NCBI RefSeq assembly: GCF_000614145.1
Contig: NZ_BAKK01000038.1
Coordinates: 1-38,373, forward strand
Origin: Bacteroides faecichinchillae JCM 17102
GTDB lineage: Bacteria; Bacteroidota; Bacteroidia; Bacteroidales; Bacteroidaceae
Direction: 5' to 3'
DNA length: 38,373 nt
Part shown: in pieces, positions 25,940 to 33,227 of the stretch
Layout of the letters: every line of letters starts with the position of its first letter
How positions within the stretch are numbered: the first letter of the stretch is position 1
Made by a program: the position numbers and the translations under genes
The notes under the pieces: generated by a model
Told to the model about the DNA's origin: nothing
The model's input: the letters and a program-made list of their open reading frames with translations, nothing else
Databases searched by the model: none

Positions 25940-26290
25940 ATGAAAGACAATAATTGGAAAGATAGATTGAATGTGGTATATTCTACCAACCCAAACTTCA
26001 ATTACGAAATGGACGATGATGAGGAACAAATTACTCTTGATAAAACCAAACAAAAACTTCGAGTTTCCATTGATAAAAAGAACAGGGGTGGAAAAGTGGT
26101 AACATTAATTACTGGCTTTGTTGGCACAGAGAACGACTTGAAAGAACTTGGTAAGTTACTGAAAAGTAAATGTGGAGTCGGTGGTTCAGCGAAAGATAGC
26201 GAGATCATTGTACAAGGTGATTTCAAAACTAAAATCATTGAACTACTGATTAAAGAAGGCTACGTCAAAACCAAAGGTGTCGGAGGATAA
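25940..26290 (+). CDS. SUI1/eIF-1 homologue (YciH-like translation factor)
   Basis: 116 aa. The C-terminal ~80 residues carry the SUI1 domain: KLRVSIDKKNRGGKVVTLIT, then LKELGKLLKSKCGVGGSAKD and IIVQGDFKTKIIELLIKEGY. In bacteria such proteins can affect start-site fidelity in vitro, though the physiological role is unclear. The gene is alone between the divergent rex promoter and the convergent translation operon. The N-terminal ~40 residues are acidic and variable. Confidence 0.94.
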   Translation: MKDNNWKDRLNVVYSTNPNFNYEMDDDEEQITLDKTKQKLRVSIDKKNRGGKVVTLITGFVGTENDLKELGKLLKSKCGVGGSAKDSEIIVQGDFKTKIIELLIKEGYVKTKGVGG

Positions 26291-26578
26291 AACTTGCTAA
26301 AATAAAAGAGGTCATTTCAATATAAAACTGAAATCACATTAATTAGACATTTAAAAAAGAAACAACTTCGTATCTTTATCTAGTTTGACCTGTAAATCTC
26401 AAATATAAGAACTATGCTCATAGTGGATTAAAATTTGGAGCTTTATAAAGCAATAAACGTATACCTACCCTTGCCAAACCTACGTATAGATTTCTATATT
26501 TCATAGCTCATGAAACTTCAAAGACTATTTTGGAAAAACGACCAACCTAATGATTCAATTAAATTAAGAAGATAAAAT
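26291..26578. other. Intergenic region without a recognisable gene
   Basis: AT-rich spacer between convergent SUI1 and tsf. It holds a small inverted repeat (ATTTCA ... TGAAAT near 26316-26335) that could help end the SUI1 transcript. I see no coding frame with a convincing start, no tRNA and no mobile-element end. Confidence 0.5.
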
Positions 26579-26612
26579 AAAGCCGCCCCATTTAATGAGA
26601 CGGCTTTTTTAT
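26579..26612 (-). terminator. Terminator of the rplM-rpsI-rpsB-tsf operon
   Basis: An imperfect stem, AAGCCGTCTCATT with AAATGGGGCGGCTT (using G-U pairs) on the minus strand, followed by TATTTTAT. It lies 19 bp after the tsf stop. The plus strand also ends in a T-run, so it may act for SUI1 readthrough as well. Confidence 0.75.
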
Positions 26613-26630
26613 AATGTTACCTTCGAGGAA

Positions 26631-27455
26631 TTATTCAGCTCTCAAAGTGAAGCGCTTGAATGCAGTAACAGTCAGATCTTTATCTTGAGATTTCAAGAAG
26701 TCAACAACTGTCATCTTAGCATCCTGAATATATTCTTGTTTCAGCAAGCAAACTTCTTTATAAAACTTACCGATACGGCCCATAGCGATCTTTTCGATCA
26801 TGTTCTCAGGTTTACCTTCCTGACGTGCTTTATCAGCAGCAATCTCTTTTTCTTTTTCCAATACATCGGCAGGAACATCTTTCTCGTCAATAGCAATCGG
26901 ATTCATAGCAGCGATCTGCATAGCAACTTCGTGACCTACTGTCGGATTAACTTCTTTATTCAATGCAACCATTGTGCAAAGGAAGTTTTTACCTTGATGG
27001 TTGTAAACAGAAATAGCAGTACCTTCTACTGTAGCATATCCGTCCAATTCCATTTTCTCACCAGTGATACCACTTCTGTCTGTTACAGCATCAGCAATAG
27101 TGCCTGTACCCATCGGAAGAGCTTTCACTTCATCCAAAGTCTTGCATTTGTTAGCAATAGCAGCATTCAAAATATCTTGAGTCAACTTAATAAAATCTTC
27201 GTTCTTAGCAACAAAGTCAGTTTCGCATTTCAAAGCAATCATAGCTCCAAAGCCGTTTTCAGCCTTAACGAGTACACAACCTTCAGAAGCCTCGCGATCA
27301 GAACGTTTCGCAGCAACAGCCTGTCCTTTTTCACGAATAATCTTCATTGCACCGTCGAAGTCACCGTTTGCTTCAGTCAATGCATTTTTGCAATCCATCA
27401 TACCAGCTCCGGTCATTTTACGCAGCTTGGTAATATCAGCCATAGTTACAGCCAT
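26631..27455 (-). CDS. tsf: Translation elongation factor Ts
   Basis: 274 aa from the start at 27455. It is the guanine-nucleotide exchange factor for EF-Tu. The N-terminal UBA-like domain (MADITKLRKMTGAGMMDCKNAL) and the core motifs GAMIALKCETDFVAKNEDF and KVGHEVAMQIAAMNP-like region (here NPTVGHEVAMQIAAMNPIAI) are characteristic. The frame is open to 27521, but the extra 22 residues resemble nothing in EF-Ts. The next start, MTMADI-type (MAVTMADI), matches the family. It follows rpsB as in most bacteria, but 120 bp separate them and a strong stem-loop with a T-run lies between. Confidence 0.96.
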   Translation of the reverse strand: MAVTMADITKLRKMTGAGMMDCKNALTEANGDFDGAMKIIREKGQAVAAKRSDREASEGCVLVKAENGFGAMIALKCETDFVAKNEDFIKLTQDILNAAIANKCKTLDEVKALPMGTGTIADAVTDRSGITGEKMELDGYATVEGTAISVYNHQGKNFLCTMVALNKEVNPTVGHEVAMQIAAMNPIAIDEKDVPADVLEKEKEIAADKARQEGKPENMIEKIAMGRIGKFYKEVCLLKQEYIQDAKMTVVDFLKSQDKDLTVTAFKRFTLRAE

Positions 27456-27499
27456 AGTATTTCCTATATTTAAATGAATAATAATTTTCAAAAACAAAA

Positions 27500-27569
27500 A
27501 ATGTGCCAATCTGCCAATCAAAATGCAAGTATGTCAATACACTCTTGCACATTAGCAAATTGGCACATT
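27500..27569 (-). terminator. Stem-loop with T-run between rpsB and tsf (attenuator-like)
   Basis: Outer arms 27551-27569 and 27500-27518 pair over 19 positions with two mismatches. A nested stem TGCAAG/CTTGCA lies at 27524-27529 and 27544-27549. On the minus strand the stem is followed directly by TTTTTTGTTTTTG. It begins seven bases after the rpsB stop. This looks like a rho-independent terminator that would lower tsf transcription relative to rpsB; no obvious tsf promoter follows. Confidence 0.65.
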
Positions 27570-27575
27570 ATTATA

Positions 27576-28412
27576 TTAAGCCTCTTCGTCTTCCTTGATG
27601 AAAGCAGCAGCTTTAGCTGCGTTAATAGCTTCTTCGTCAGATTTATCGAGTCTTGCTTTTGCTGATTTCTTCTTGCCTTTATTAGCAGGAGCTTCACCAG
27701 CAGCTTCCATATCGATCTTTTCAGCTTTTCTTTCTTCCAAACCTTCTTGCATTGCAGCACAGCATGCGTCCAAGATAACTTCTACTGATTTAGTAGCATC
27801 ATCATTAGCCGGAATTACGAAGTCTACGTTAGTTGGATCTGAATTAGTATCAACGATACCAAATACAGGAATACCCAAACGGTTAGCTTCGCGAACAGCG
27901 ATGTTTTCTTTCATTACGTCGATAACGAACAATGCAGATGGCAAACGAGTCAGGTCAGCGATAGAGCCTAATGTCTTGTCCAATTTTGCACGTTGACGAG
28001 AGATCTGAAGAACTTCTCTCTTAGAAAGATTTGAATAAGTACCATCGTTAGTCAGTTTATCGATAGTAGCCATTTTCTTCACAGCCTTACGGATAGTCGG
28101 AAAGTTAGTAAGCATACCACCCGGCCAACGCTCGATTACATAAGGCATATTAACAGATTGAGCTTTTTCAGCCACAACTTGTTTAGCTTGTTTTTTAGTA
28201 GCAACAAAAAGAACTTTCTTACCAGATTTGGCAATTTGTTTCAAAGCTTCAGCAGCTTCATCTACTTTTGCAACTGTTTTGTGGAGGTCAATGATGTGAA
28301 TACCATTGCGTTCCATGAAAATATAAGGGGCCATTGCAGGATTCCACTTTCTTTTTAGGTGTCCGAAGTGGCAACCAGCCTCCAATAAAGTATCAAAATT
28401 TGTTCTTGACAT
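27576..28412 (-). CDS. rpsB: 30S ribosomal protein S2
   Basis: 278 aa. The S2 signatures are clear: LLEAGCHFGHLKRKWNPAMAPYIF at the N-terminus and RLPSALFVIDVMKENIAVREANRLGIPVFGIVDTNSDP in the middle. Compared with E. coli S2 it has an extra charged C-terminal tail of ~45 residues rich in Ala, Lys and Glu, as usual in Bacteroidetes. A 125-bp leader with complementary segments separates it from rpsI. Confidence 0.97.
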   Translation of the reverse strand: MSRTNFDTLLEAGCHFGHLKRKWNPAMAPYIFMERNGIHIIDLHKTVAKVDEAAEALKQIAKSGKKVLFVATKKQAKQVVAEKAQSVNMPYVIERWPGGMLTNFPTIRKAVKKMATIDKLTNDGTYSNLSKREVLQISRQRAKLDKTLGSIADLTRLPSALFVIDVMKENIAVREANRLGIPVFGIVDTNSDPTNVDFVIPANDDATKSVEVILDACCAAMQEGLEERKAEKIDMEAAGEAPANKGKKKSAKARLDKSDEEAINAAKAAAFIKEDEEA

Positions 28413-28453
28413 CTTGTTTTTCTTTAAATCGTTTACTTTCTTTTTTGTTTTTT

Positions 28454-28505
28454 CTAAACCAACCGCCGGGTAGTCTGATGAGTCCCGGTAGTTTAGATAC
28501 TAAAC
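28454..28505 (-). promoter_or_regulatory. Candidate structured leader of rpsB (two competing helices)
   Basis: Read 5' to 3' on the minus strand: GUUUAG (28505-28500), UAU, CUAAAC (28496-28491), CCGGG (28488-28484), a 13-nt loop, CCCGG (28470-28466), GUUUAG (28459-28454). The middle CUAAAC can pair with the first GUUUAG (short hairpin) or with the last (long hairpin enclosing the GC-rich stem). Such exclusive pairing fits an autoregulatory ribosomal protein leader. S2 control of its own operon is known in other bacteria; binding here is inferred. Confidence 0.5.
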
Positions 28506-28537
28506 GTACTTCTCTCCAGAGATTCCTCCAGTAGATA

Positions 28538-28924
28538 TTAACGTTTACTGAACTGGAATCTTCTACGAGCTTTCGGTTGTCCCGGTTTCTTACGTTCAAC
28601 AGAACGAGGATCACGAGTCATGAAGCCTTCCGCACGAAGAGCTGCTTTATCATCAGCGTTCATCTTAACCAGTGCACGAGCAATTGCCAAACGCAAAGCC
28701 TGAGACTGACCAGTGAAACCACCACCACACAAGTTAACTTTGATATCATACTTCTCAGCAGCATCCAACTTGTTCAATGGTTGTTTTACAACATACTGAA
28801 GTATAGTTGATGGAAAGTACTCTGCAAGGTCTCTCTTGTTAATAGTAATCTTTCCTGTACCTTCGCTTACGAATATGCGTGCGATTGCACGTTTACGTCT
28901 GCCTAATGCATTTACTACTTCCAT
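28538..28924 (-). CDS. rpsI: 30S ribosomal protein S9
   Basis: 128 aa. N-terminal MEVVNALGRRKRAIARIFV and the GGGFTGQSQALRLAIARAL segment define S9. The C-terminus KKPGQPKARRRFQFSKR is the extended basic tail that reaches the ribosomal P site (ends SKR as expected). It starts 6 bp after rplM, the universal L13-S9 pair. Confidence 0.98.
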   Translation of the reverse strand: MEVVNALGRRKRAIARIFVSEGTGKITINKRDLAEYFPSTILQYVVKQPLNKLDAAEKYDIKVNLCGGGFTGQSQALRLAIARALVKMNADDKAALRAEGFMTRDPRSVERKKPGQPKARRRFQFSKR

Positions 28925-28930
28925 TATATC

Positions 28931-29392
28931 TTATTTATATGAATTAATATCAATCATTTTTGGATTTTGAGCATCATGTTTGTGTTCGCTACCAGCGTAA
29001 ACATACAAGTTACCCAGCAATTTAGCTCCCAAAATATTCTTAGGAAGCATACCCTTCACTACTTTTTTCAGCAATCTTTCTTCACCATTCGGTTTAGCGA
29101 TTAAACGAGCAGGAGTCATTTCTCTCTGCCCACCAGGATAACCTGTGTAAGACAAATAAACTCTGTCATTCCATTTATTGCCACTCAATTTTACTTTGTC
29201 TGCATTGATGATAATAACGTTATCACCGCAGTCTACGTGAGGAGTAAAGTTCGGTTTGTACTTTCCTCTCAACAATTTTGCAACTTTTGCTCCCAGACGA
29301 CCTAAAGTTTGGTCTGTAGCATCAACGATAACCCATTCTTTGGTTACAGTTGCCTTGTTTGCAGAAATGGTCTTGTAACTTAAAGTATCCAC
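28931..29392 (-). CDS. rplM: 50S ribosomal protein L13
   Basis: 153 aa. WVIVDATDQTLGRLGAKVAKLLRGK near the N-terminus and the KVVKGMLPKNILGAKLLGNLYVYAG segment near the C-terminus are diagnostic. It is the first gene of the translation operon, behind a consensus promoter and a ~120-nt leader. Confidence 0.98.
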   Translation of the reverse strand: MDTLSYKTISANKATVTKEWVIVDATDQTLGRLGAKVAKLLRGKYKPNFTPHVDCGDNVIIINADKVKLSGNKWNDRVYLSYTGYPGGQREMTPARLIAKPNGEERLLKKVVKGMLPKNILGAKLLGNLYVYAGSEHKHDAQNPKMIDINSYK

Positions 29393-29518
29393 TCTTAATT
29401 TTGTTTTTTAAATGTTACTACTAAAATTGTTCTTCACCACTTATTAGCCTCCCCGGACAAAGGATAACTAACTCGCTATGAATTAATCTCTTATCATTTT
29501 GAGATAATAATCGGCTTG

Positions 29519-29549
29519 CAAAAATACGGCTTTTCTTTGAAATGGCAAA
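29519..29549 (-). promoter_or_regulatory. Promoter of the rplM operon
   Basis: On the minus strand, TTTG (29546-29549) and TATTTTTG (29519-29526) are 19 bp apart. The predicted transcript starts near 29512, leaving a ~120-nt leader in which UUAG/CUAA and CCU/AGG segments (about 29443-29470) could form a small hairpin. Confidence 0.7.
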
Positions 29550-29559
29550 CTATTTCTAT

Positions 29560-29811
29560 CTTTTTTTGGTTATATTCAATTGAAAGACAAGGCAGAGAAG
29601 CATTGTAAGACCAATTCTGACTAGAGGAAAATCAATAAGAAAGAAAAATTCTCAGAGCTCAAAGTCTGATTTATCTACTGATATTTTAATCCCCTTACTT
29701 TACCTTTTCAGATGTAGAGATAGTATAAAGTAAGGAGATAGCTTGAAGAAATTTCAATTAACGGATTACTCAACTTAGAATTTTCATGTTGGAAGAAATA
29801 ACCTTATCTCT
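29560..29811. repeat. Intergenic region with a 14-bp inverted repeat
   Basis: Arms at 29689-29702 (ATCCCCTTACTTTA) and 29726-29739 (TAAAGTAAGGAGAT) match at 13 of 14 positions around a 23-nt loop, about 73 bp after the GH88 stop. It has no T-run, so it is a weak terminator at best. The rest of the gap holds no coding frame I can support. Confidence 0.45.
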
Positions 29812-31017
29812 TTAATTAAACTTTTTCAGTCCACTGTATCGATTTAACGCTTCTAAATAATAATAGTCAGCATAGTTTAGCGGTACATCTATATCACTTT
29901 TGCCCGGATAGTTACCAACCGAATGCTTCAAAATAAATCCTTTGTTCTCATTCTTCTTTGCTAAATAATCTGACGAAGAAAGTTGTTTCAAAATATTTTC
30001 TGCATATTTTATATAGCTATCACCTAATTTATGATCATCCACATATCCACCTAATTCAAGTAGTGCCGAAGCCGTAATAGCAGCTGCCGATGCATCCCGC
30101 GGTGCATCTGGGATATCGGGTGCATTATAATCCCAATAAGGAATATAATCCTTTTCCGAAGGACGATTTTCCATAATAAAATGAGCTATTTTACGTGCTG
30201 CTTCTAAATAGACCAGATTTTTTGTAAAACGATAACACATTGTATATCCATAAAGTCCCCAAGATTGCCCACGTGCCCAGGCTGAAGAATCTGAGTATCC
30301 TTGAAAAGTCCCCTTAGATTCTACTTTACCATCCGGAACAGAATAGCTGACTACATGATAAGATGACATATTCTCACGAAAATGATTTCTTAGAGTTTTA
30401 TCTGCATGAGCAACGGCTACATCACGAAATTTCGAATTACCAGTCTGCTCATACGCCCAGAAAAGAAGTTCAAGATTCATCATATTATCAATGATAACAG
30501 GATAAGTCCATTTACCAAAATCCCAAGAACGAATCAATCCGACCTCTGGATTAAAACGTTGGCAAAGACTATTGGAAGTATTAACCAGAATTTCTTTATC
30601 CTTCTGTTCCGGTTTCAAACGAAGGGCATGTCCATAACTGCAATACATCATAAACCCAACATCATGATTTCTTGTATAATACTGAATTTCCTCTAGTCGG
30701 TTAGTATATTTTCGAGCTTCTTTTGCCAGGTTTTCGTCACCTGTCATTTCATAAGCTAACCACAATGAACCGGGATAAAAGCCACTTGTCCAATCTTGTG
30801 CTTTCCCCATTGCATAACTTCCGTCAGCTTTGAGAGTGCGTGGGAAATAAGCTTTGTTCTGTACTTCTTTCAATTGTTCTGCCATGTAAAGTAGCTGATG
30901 GTTAGAAGTCTTCACTGCATTCTTAAACCATTTTGGTGTACCTGCCCAAGAAGTACTACAAATAGCAAACAAGCCCATAGCGCAAATGGCAATACAAAGT
31001 GTTCGTCTCATTTTCAT
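29812..31017 (-). CDS. Glycoside hydrolase family 88 (unsaturated glucuronyl hydrolase)
   Basis: 401 aa with a signal peptide (residues about 1-25, ending TSWAG). GH88 enzymes remove the unsaturated uronic acid left by polysaccharide lyases acting on glycosaminoglycans or similar polymers. The (alpha/alpha)6 barrel motifs fit: QDWTSGFYPGSLWLAYE, the acidic NHDVGFMM, VIIDNMMNLELLFWA (with the second conserved Asp) and SSAWARGQSWGLYGYTM. No lyase or sulfatase is adjacent, so it is not in an obvious polysaccharide utilisation locus within the window. Confidence 0.92.
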   Translation of the reverse strand: MKMRRTLCIAICAMGLFAICSTSWAGTPKWFKNAVKTSNHQLLYMAEQLKEVQNKAYFPRTLKADGSYAMGKAQDWTSGFYPGSLWLAYEMTGDENLAKEARKYTNRLEEIQYYTRNHDVGFMMYCSYGHALRLKPEQKDKEILVNTSNSLCQRFNPEVGLIRSWDFGKWTYPVIIDNMMNLELLFWAYEQTGNSKFRDVAVAHADKTLRNHFRENMSSYHVVSYSVPDGKVESKGTFQGYSDSSAWARGQSWGLYGYTMCYRFTKNLVYLEAARKIAHFIMENRPSEKDYIPYWDYNAPDIPDAPRDASAAAITASALLELGGYVDDHKLGDSYIKYAENILKQLSSSDYLAKKNENKGFILKHSVGNYPGKSDIDVPLNYADYYYLEALNRYSGLKKFN

Positions 31018-31088
31018 TTTAATAATGTTAGTGTTACATTAATAATAGTCCATTATTCACTCTACTGATACACAGAATAATGATTCGT

Positions 31089-31096
31089 CAAAAATA
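31089..31096 (-). promoter_or_regulatory. Candidate -7 box for the GH88 gene
   Basis: TATTTTTG on the minus strand, 71 bp before the GH88 start, in the 149-bp gap after the DUF4488 gene. No clear -33 box. Confidence 0.33.
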
Positions 31097-31166
31097 TAAA
31101 AAATTACGTACTTCTCTCTATAAAAGAAAGAAATACGCAATTTCCTATACAATATGACAAACTTAC

Positions 31167-31658
31167 TTATCTCACAATATCTTCTGGAAATTTATCCGGC
31201 ATCCCAACTCGTTTCCATGTTTCTTGATACCAAGTATTCAACTCATTTCCATTCAAATCATTTTTTATAAAAAACTTCAAATGCATATAATCATTATCCT
31301 TAATTACAAACTCCAATACATTGTCCTTATTATCTAACATCGGAAGATGAATATTCTTCTCGATGCTCTCTTTATAAGAATTATTCGTCAGTTGTTTCCA
31401 CGTACCATATCCGGTAATGATTGCATCAGAACCGGGAATAAGAGTAAAATTCACAATTCGACCGTCATCACTCAATACCTTAAAAGTATTACTAGGTTTC
31501 AAGTAACCTGCAACGTCCGGACTCTCTGACACATAATGACATAATTGCCATATTCCTTTCAATTCAGCGGGTTTGAATTTTGTTTTCTTTTGGGCCATCG
31601 CACCAGTTATTGCCATTAACATTACAGTTAAAACAGTAAAGAAGTAGAGCTTTTTCAT
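31167..31658 (-). CDS. DUF4488-family secreted protein
   Basis: 163 aa. A signal peptide (residues 1-22, ending GAMAQ) precedes a lipocalin-like beta domain. ELKGIWQLCHYVSESPDV, then FKVLSDDGRIVNF, GYGTWKQLTNNSYKESIEKNI and NTWYQETWKRV match the Bacteroidetes DUF4488 pattern. The function is unknown; the fold suggests binding of a small ligand. It precedes the GH88 gene on the same strand and may share its transcript. Confidence 0.8.
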   Translation of the reverse strand: MKKLYFFTVLTVMLMAITGAMAQKKTKFKPAELKGIWQLCHYVSESPDVAGYLKPSNTFKVLSDDGRIVNFTLIPGSDAIITGYGTWKQLTNNSYKESIEKNIHLPMLDNKDNVLEFVIKDNDYMHLKFFIKNDLNGNELNTWYQETWKRVGMPDKFPEDIVR

Positions 31659-31698
31659 GATAGTATGATTTTAATTAATACTCTTCAATGCCTATGCC

Positions 31699-31728
31699 CA
31701 AATATAAAGATTTATTTTGAAAAAACAA
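31699..31728 (-). promoter_or_regulatory. Promoter of the DUF4488 gene
   Basis: TTG (31726-31728) and TATATTTG (31699-31706) on the minus strand, 19 bp apart, 40 bp before the start codon. Confidence 0.5.
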
Positions 31729-31744
31729 TTATTATGAGCATAAA

Positions 31745-31776
31745 AAACTCGCATAATCAAAAGATTATGCGAGTTT
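31745..31776 (-). terminator. Terminator of the purB-rluB-asnS operon
   Basis: AAACTCGCATAATC (31745-31758) and GATTATGCGAGTTT (31763-31776) form a perfect 14-bp stem with an AAAA loop (TTTT in the transcript), followed on the minus strand by further T. It is 21 bp after the asnS stop. Confidence 0.88.
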
Positions 31777-31796
31777 TACATAAATATACTAAAATA

Positions 31797-33200
31797 TTAG
31801 AATTCTGCATTTCTCGGTGTACGCGGGAATGGTATCACGTCGCGAATATTCGACATACCTGTCACAAATAACAGTAGTCGTTCGAAACCGAGTCCAAAGC
31901 CCGAGTGAGGACAAGTACCAAACTTACGGGTATCTAAATACCACCACATATCTTTCATTGGAATATGTAGTTCTTCAATACGCGCAACCAACTTGTTATA
32001 GTCTGATTCACGTTCAGAGCCTCCAATAATTTCACCTATTTTCGGAAAAAGAACATCCATAGCACGTACCGTCTTATTGTCATCATTCATCTTCATATAG
32101 AAGGCCTTAATTTCCTTCGGATAATCAGTCAGAATAACTGGACGTTTGAAGTGTTCTTCTACCAAATAACGCTCATGTTCAGAAGCCAAATCCACTCCCC
32201 AGTAAACGGGGAATTCAAATTTGTGTCCTTTTGCGACAGCGTCTTCCAGAATCTTAATACCATCTGTATAAGACAAACGTACAAAGTCATCTTTCAAAAC
32301 ACCCTGCAGACGTTCTATTAATTCCTTATCGAACATATCGTTCAAGAATTTCACATCATCCGCACAGTTATCCAATGCCCATTTCACACAATATTTAATG
32401 AACTCTTCTGCCAAGTCCATATTGTCAAGAATATCATTGAAAGCTACTTCCGGCTCAATCATCCAAAACTCAGCCAAATGACGTGGAGTATTAGAATTCT
32501 CAGCGCGGAAAGTCGGACCAAATGTATAGATAGATCCTAAAGCTGTAGCAGCTAATTCACCTTCCAACTGCCCAGAAACAGTCAGACTAGCCTGTTTTCC
32601 AAAAAAGTCATCATCATAGATGATAGAACCAGCTTCATTTTTTTTCAGATCATAAAGGTTCATTGTAGTTACCTGAAACATTTGTCCGGCACCTTCACAA
32701 TCGGAAGCAGTAATAAGCGGAGTATGGAAATAGAAAAATCCTTTATCATGGAAAAACTTGTGAATAGCAATCGCCATATTGTGACGAATACGGAACACTG
32801 CACCAAAAGTGTTAGTGCGCGGACGCAAATGAGCAATCTCGCGCAAAAATTCCATGGAGTGACCTTTTTTCTGTAATGGATAGGTATTATCGCAGACACC
32901 CAGAACTTCAATTTCACGAGCCTGTATTTCTACTTTCTGACCGGAGCCCACAGATTCCACCATTACCCCATTCACACTCAGACAAGCGCCGGTAGTAATC
33001 AACTTCAACATTTCTTCATCGAAATTAGCCAAGTCTACTACAACCTGCACATTATTTATTGTAGAACCGTCATTCAGTGCGATAAAGTTTACTTGTTTGC
33101 TACCTCTACGAGTGCGAACCCATCCTTTCACATTGACCACAGCGCCAAAATCTTCGCGCTTAAACAGATCAACAATTTTTGTTCTACCAATCTTTTCCAT
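31797..33200 (-). CDS. asnS: Asparaginyl-tRNA synthetase
   Basis: 467 aa class II synthetase. The N-terminal OB fold (about 15-105: VVNVKGWVRTRRGSKQVNFI) binds the anticodon. Motif 2 is TFRAENSNTPRHLAEFWMIEPE and motif 3 is GFGLGFERLLLF near the C-terminus. The tail GMSNIRDVIPFPRTPRNAEF is typical of AsnRS. It starts 27 bp after the pseudouridine synthase gene and ends at a strong terminator. Confidence 0.97.
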   Translation of the reverse strand: MEKIGRTKIVDLFKREDFGAVVNVKGWVRTRRGSKQVNFIALNDGSTINNVQVVVDLANFDEEMLKLITTGACLSVNGVMVESVGSGQKVEIQAREIEVLGVCDNTYPLQKKGHSMEFLREIAHLRPRTNTFGAVFRIRHNMAIAIHKFFHDKGFFYFHTPLITASDCEGAGQMFQVTTMNLYDLKKNEAGSIIYDDDFFGKQASLTVSGQLEGELAATALGSIYTFGPTFRAENSNTPRHLAEFWMIEPEVAFNDILDNMDLAEEFIKYCVKWALDNCADDVKFLNDMFDKELIERLQGVLKDDFVRLSYTDGIKILEDAVAKGHKFEFPVYWGVDLASEHERYLVEEHFKRPVILTDYPKEIKAFYMKMNDDNKTVRAMDVLFPKIGEIIGGSERESDYNKLVARIEELHIPMKDMWWYLDTRKFGTCPHSGFGLGFERLLLFVTGMSNIRDVIPFPRTPRNAEF

Positions 33201-33227
33201 AAAATTAATTTAATACAATATTATAAA

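Noticed and set aside
26595..27473. A 292-codon frame on the plus strand antisense to tsf.
   Set aside because: tsf is certain on the minus strand. The antisense product is Phe/Ser-rich, without domains, and is explained by strong codon bias in tsf.
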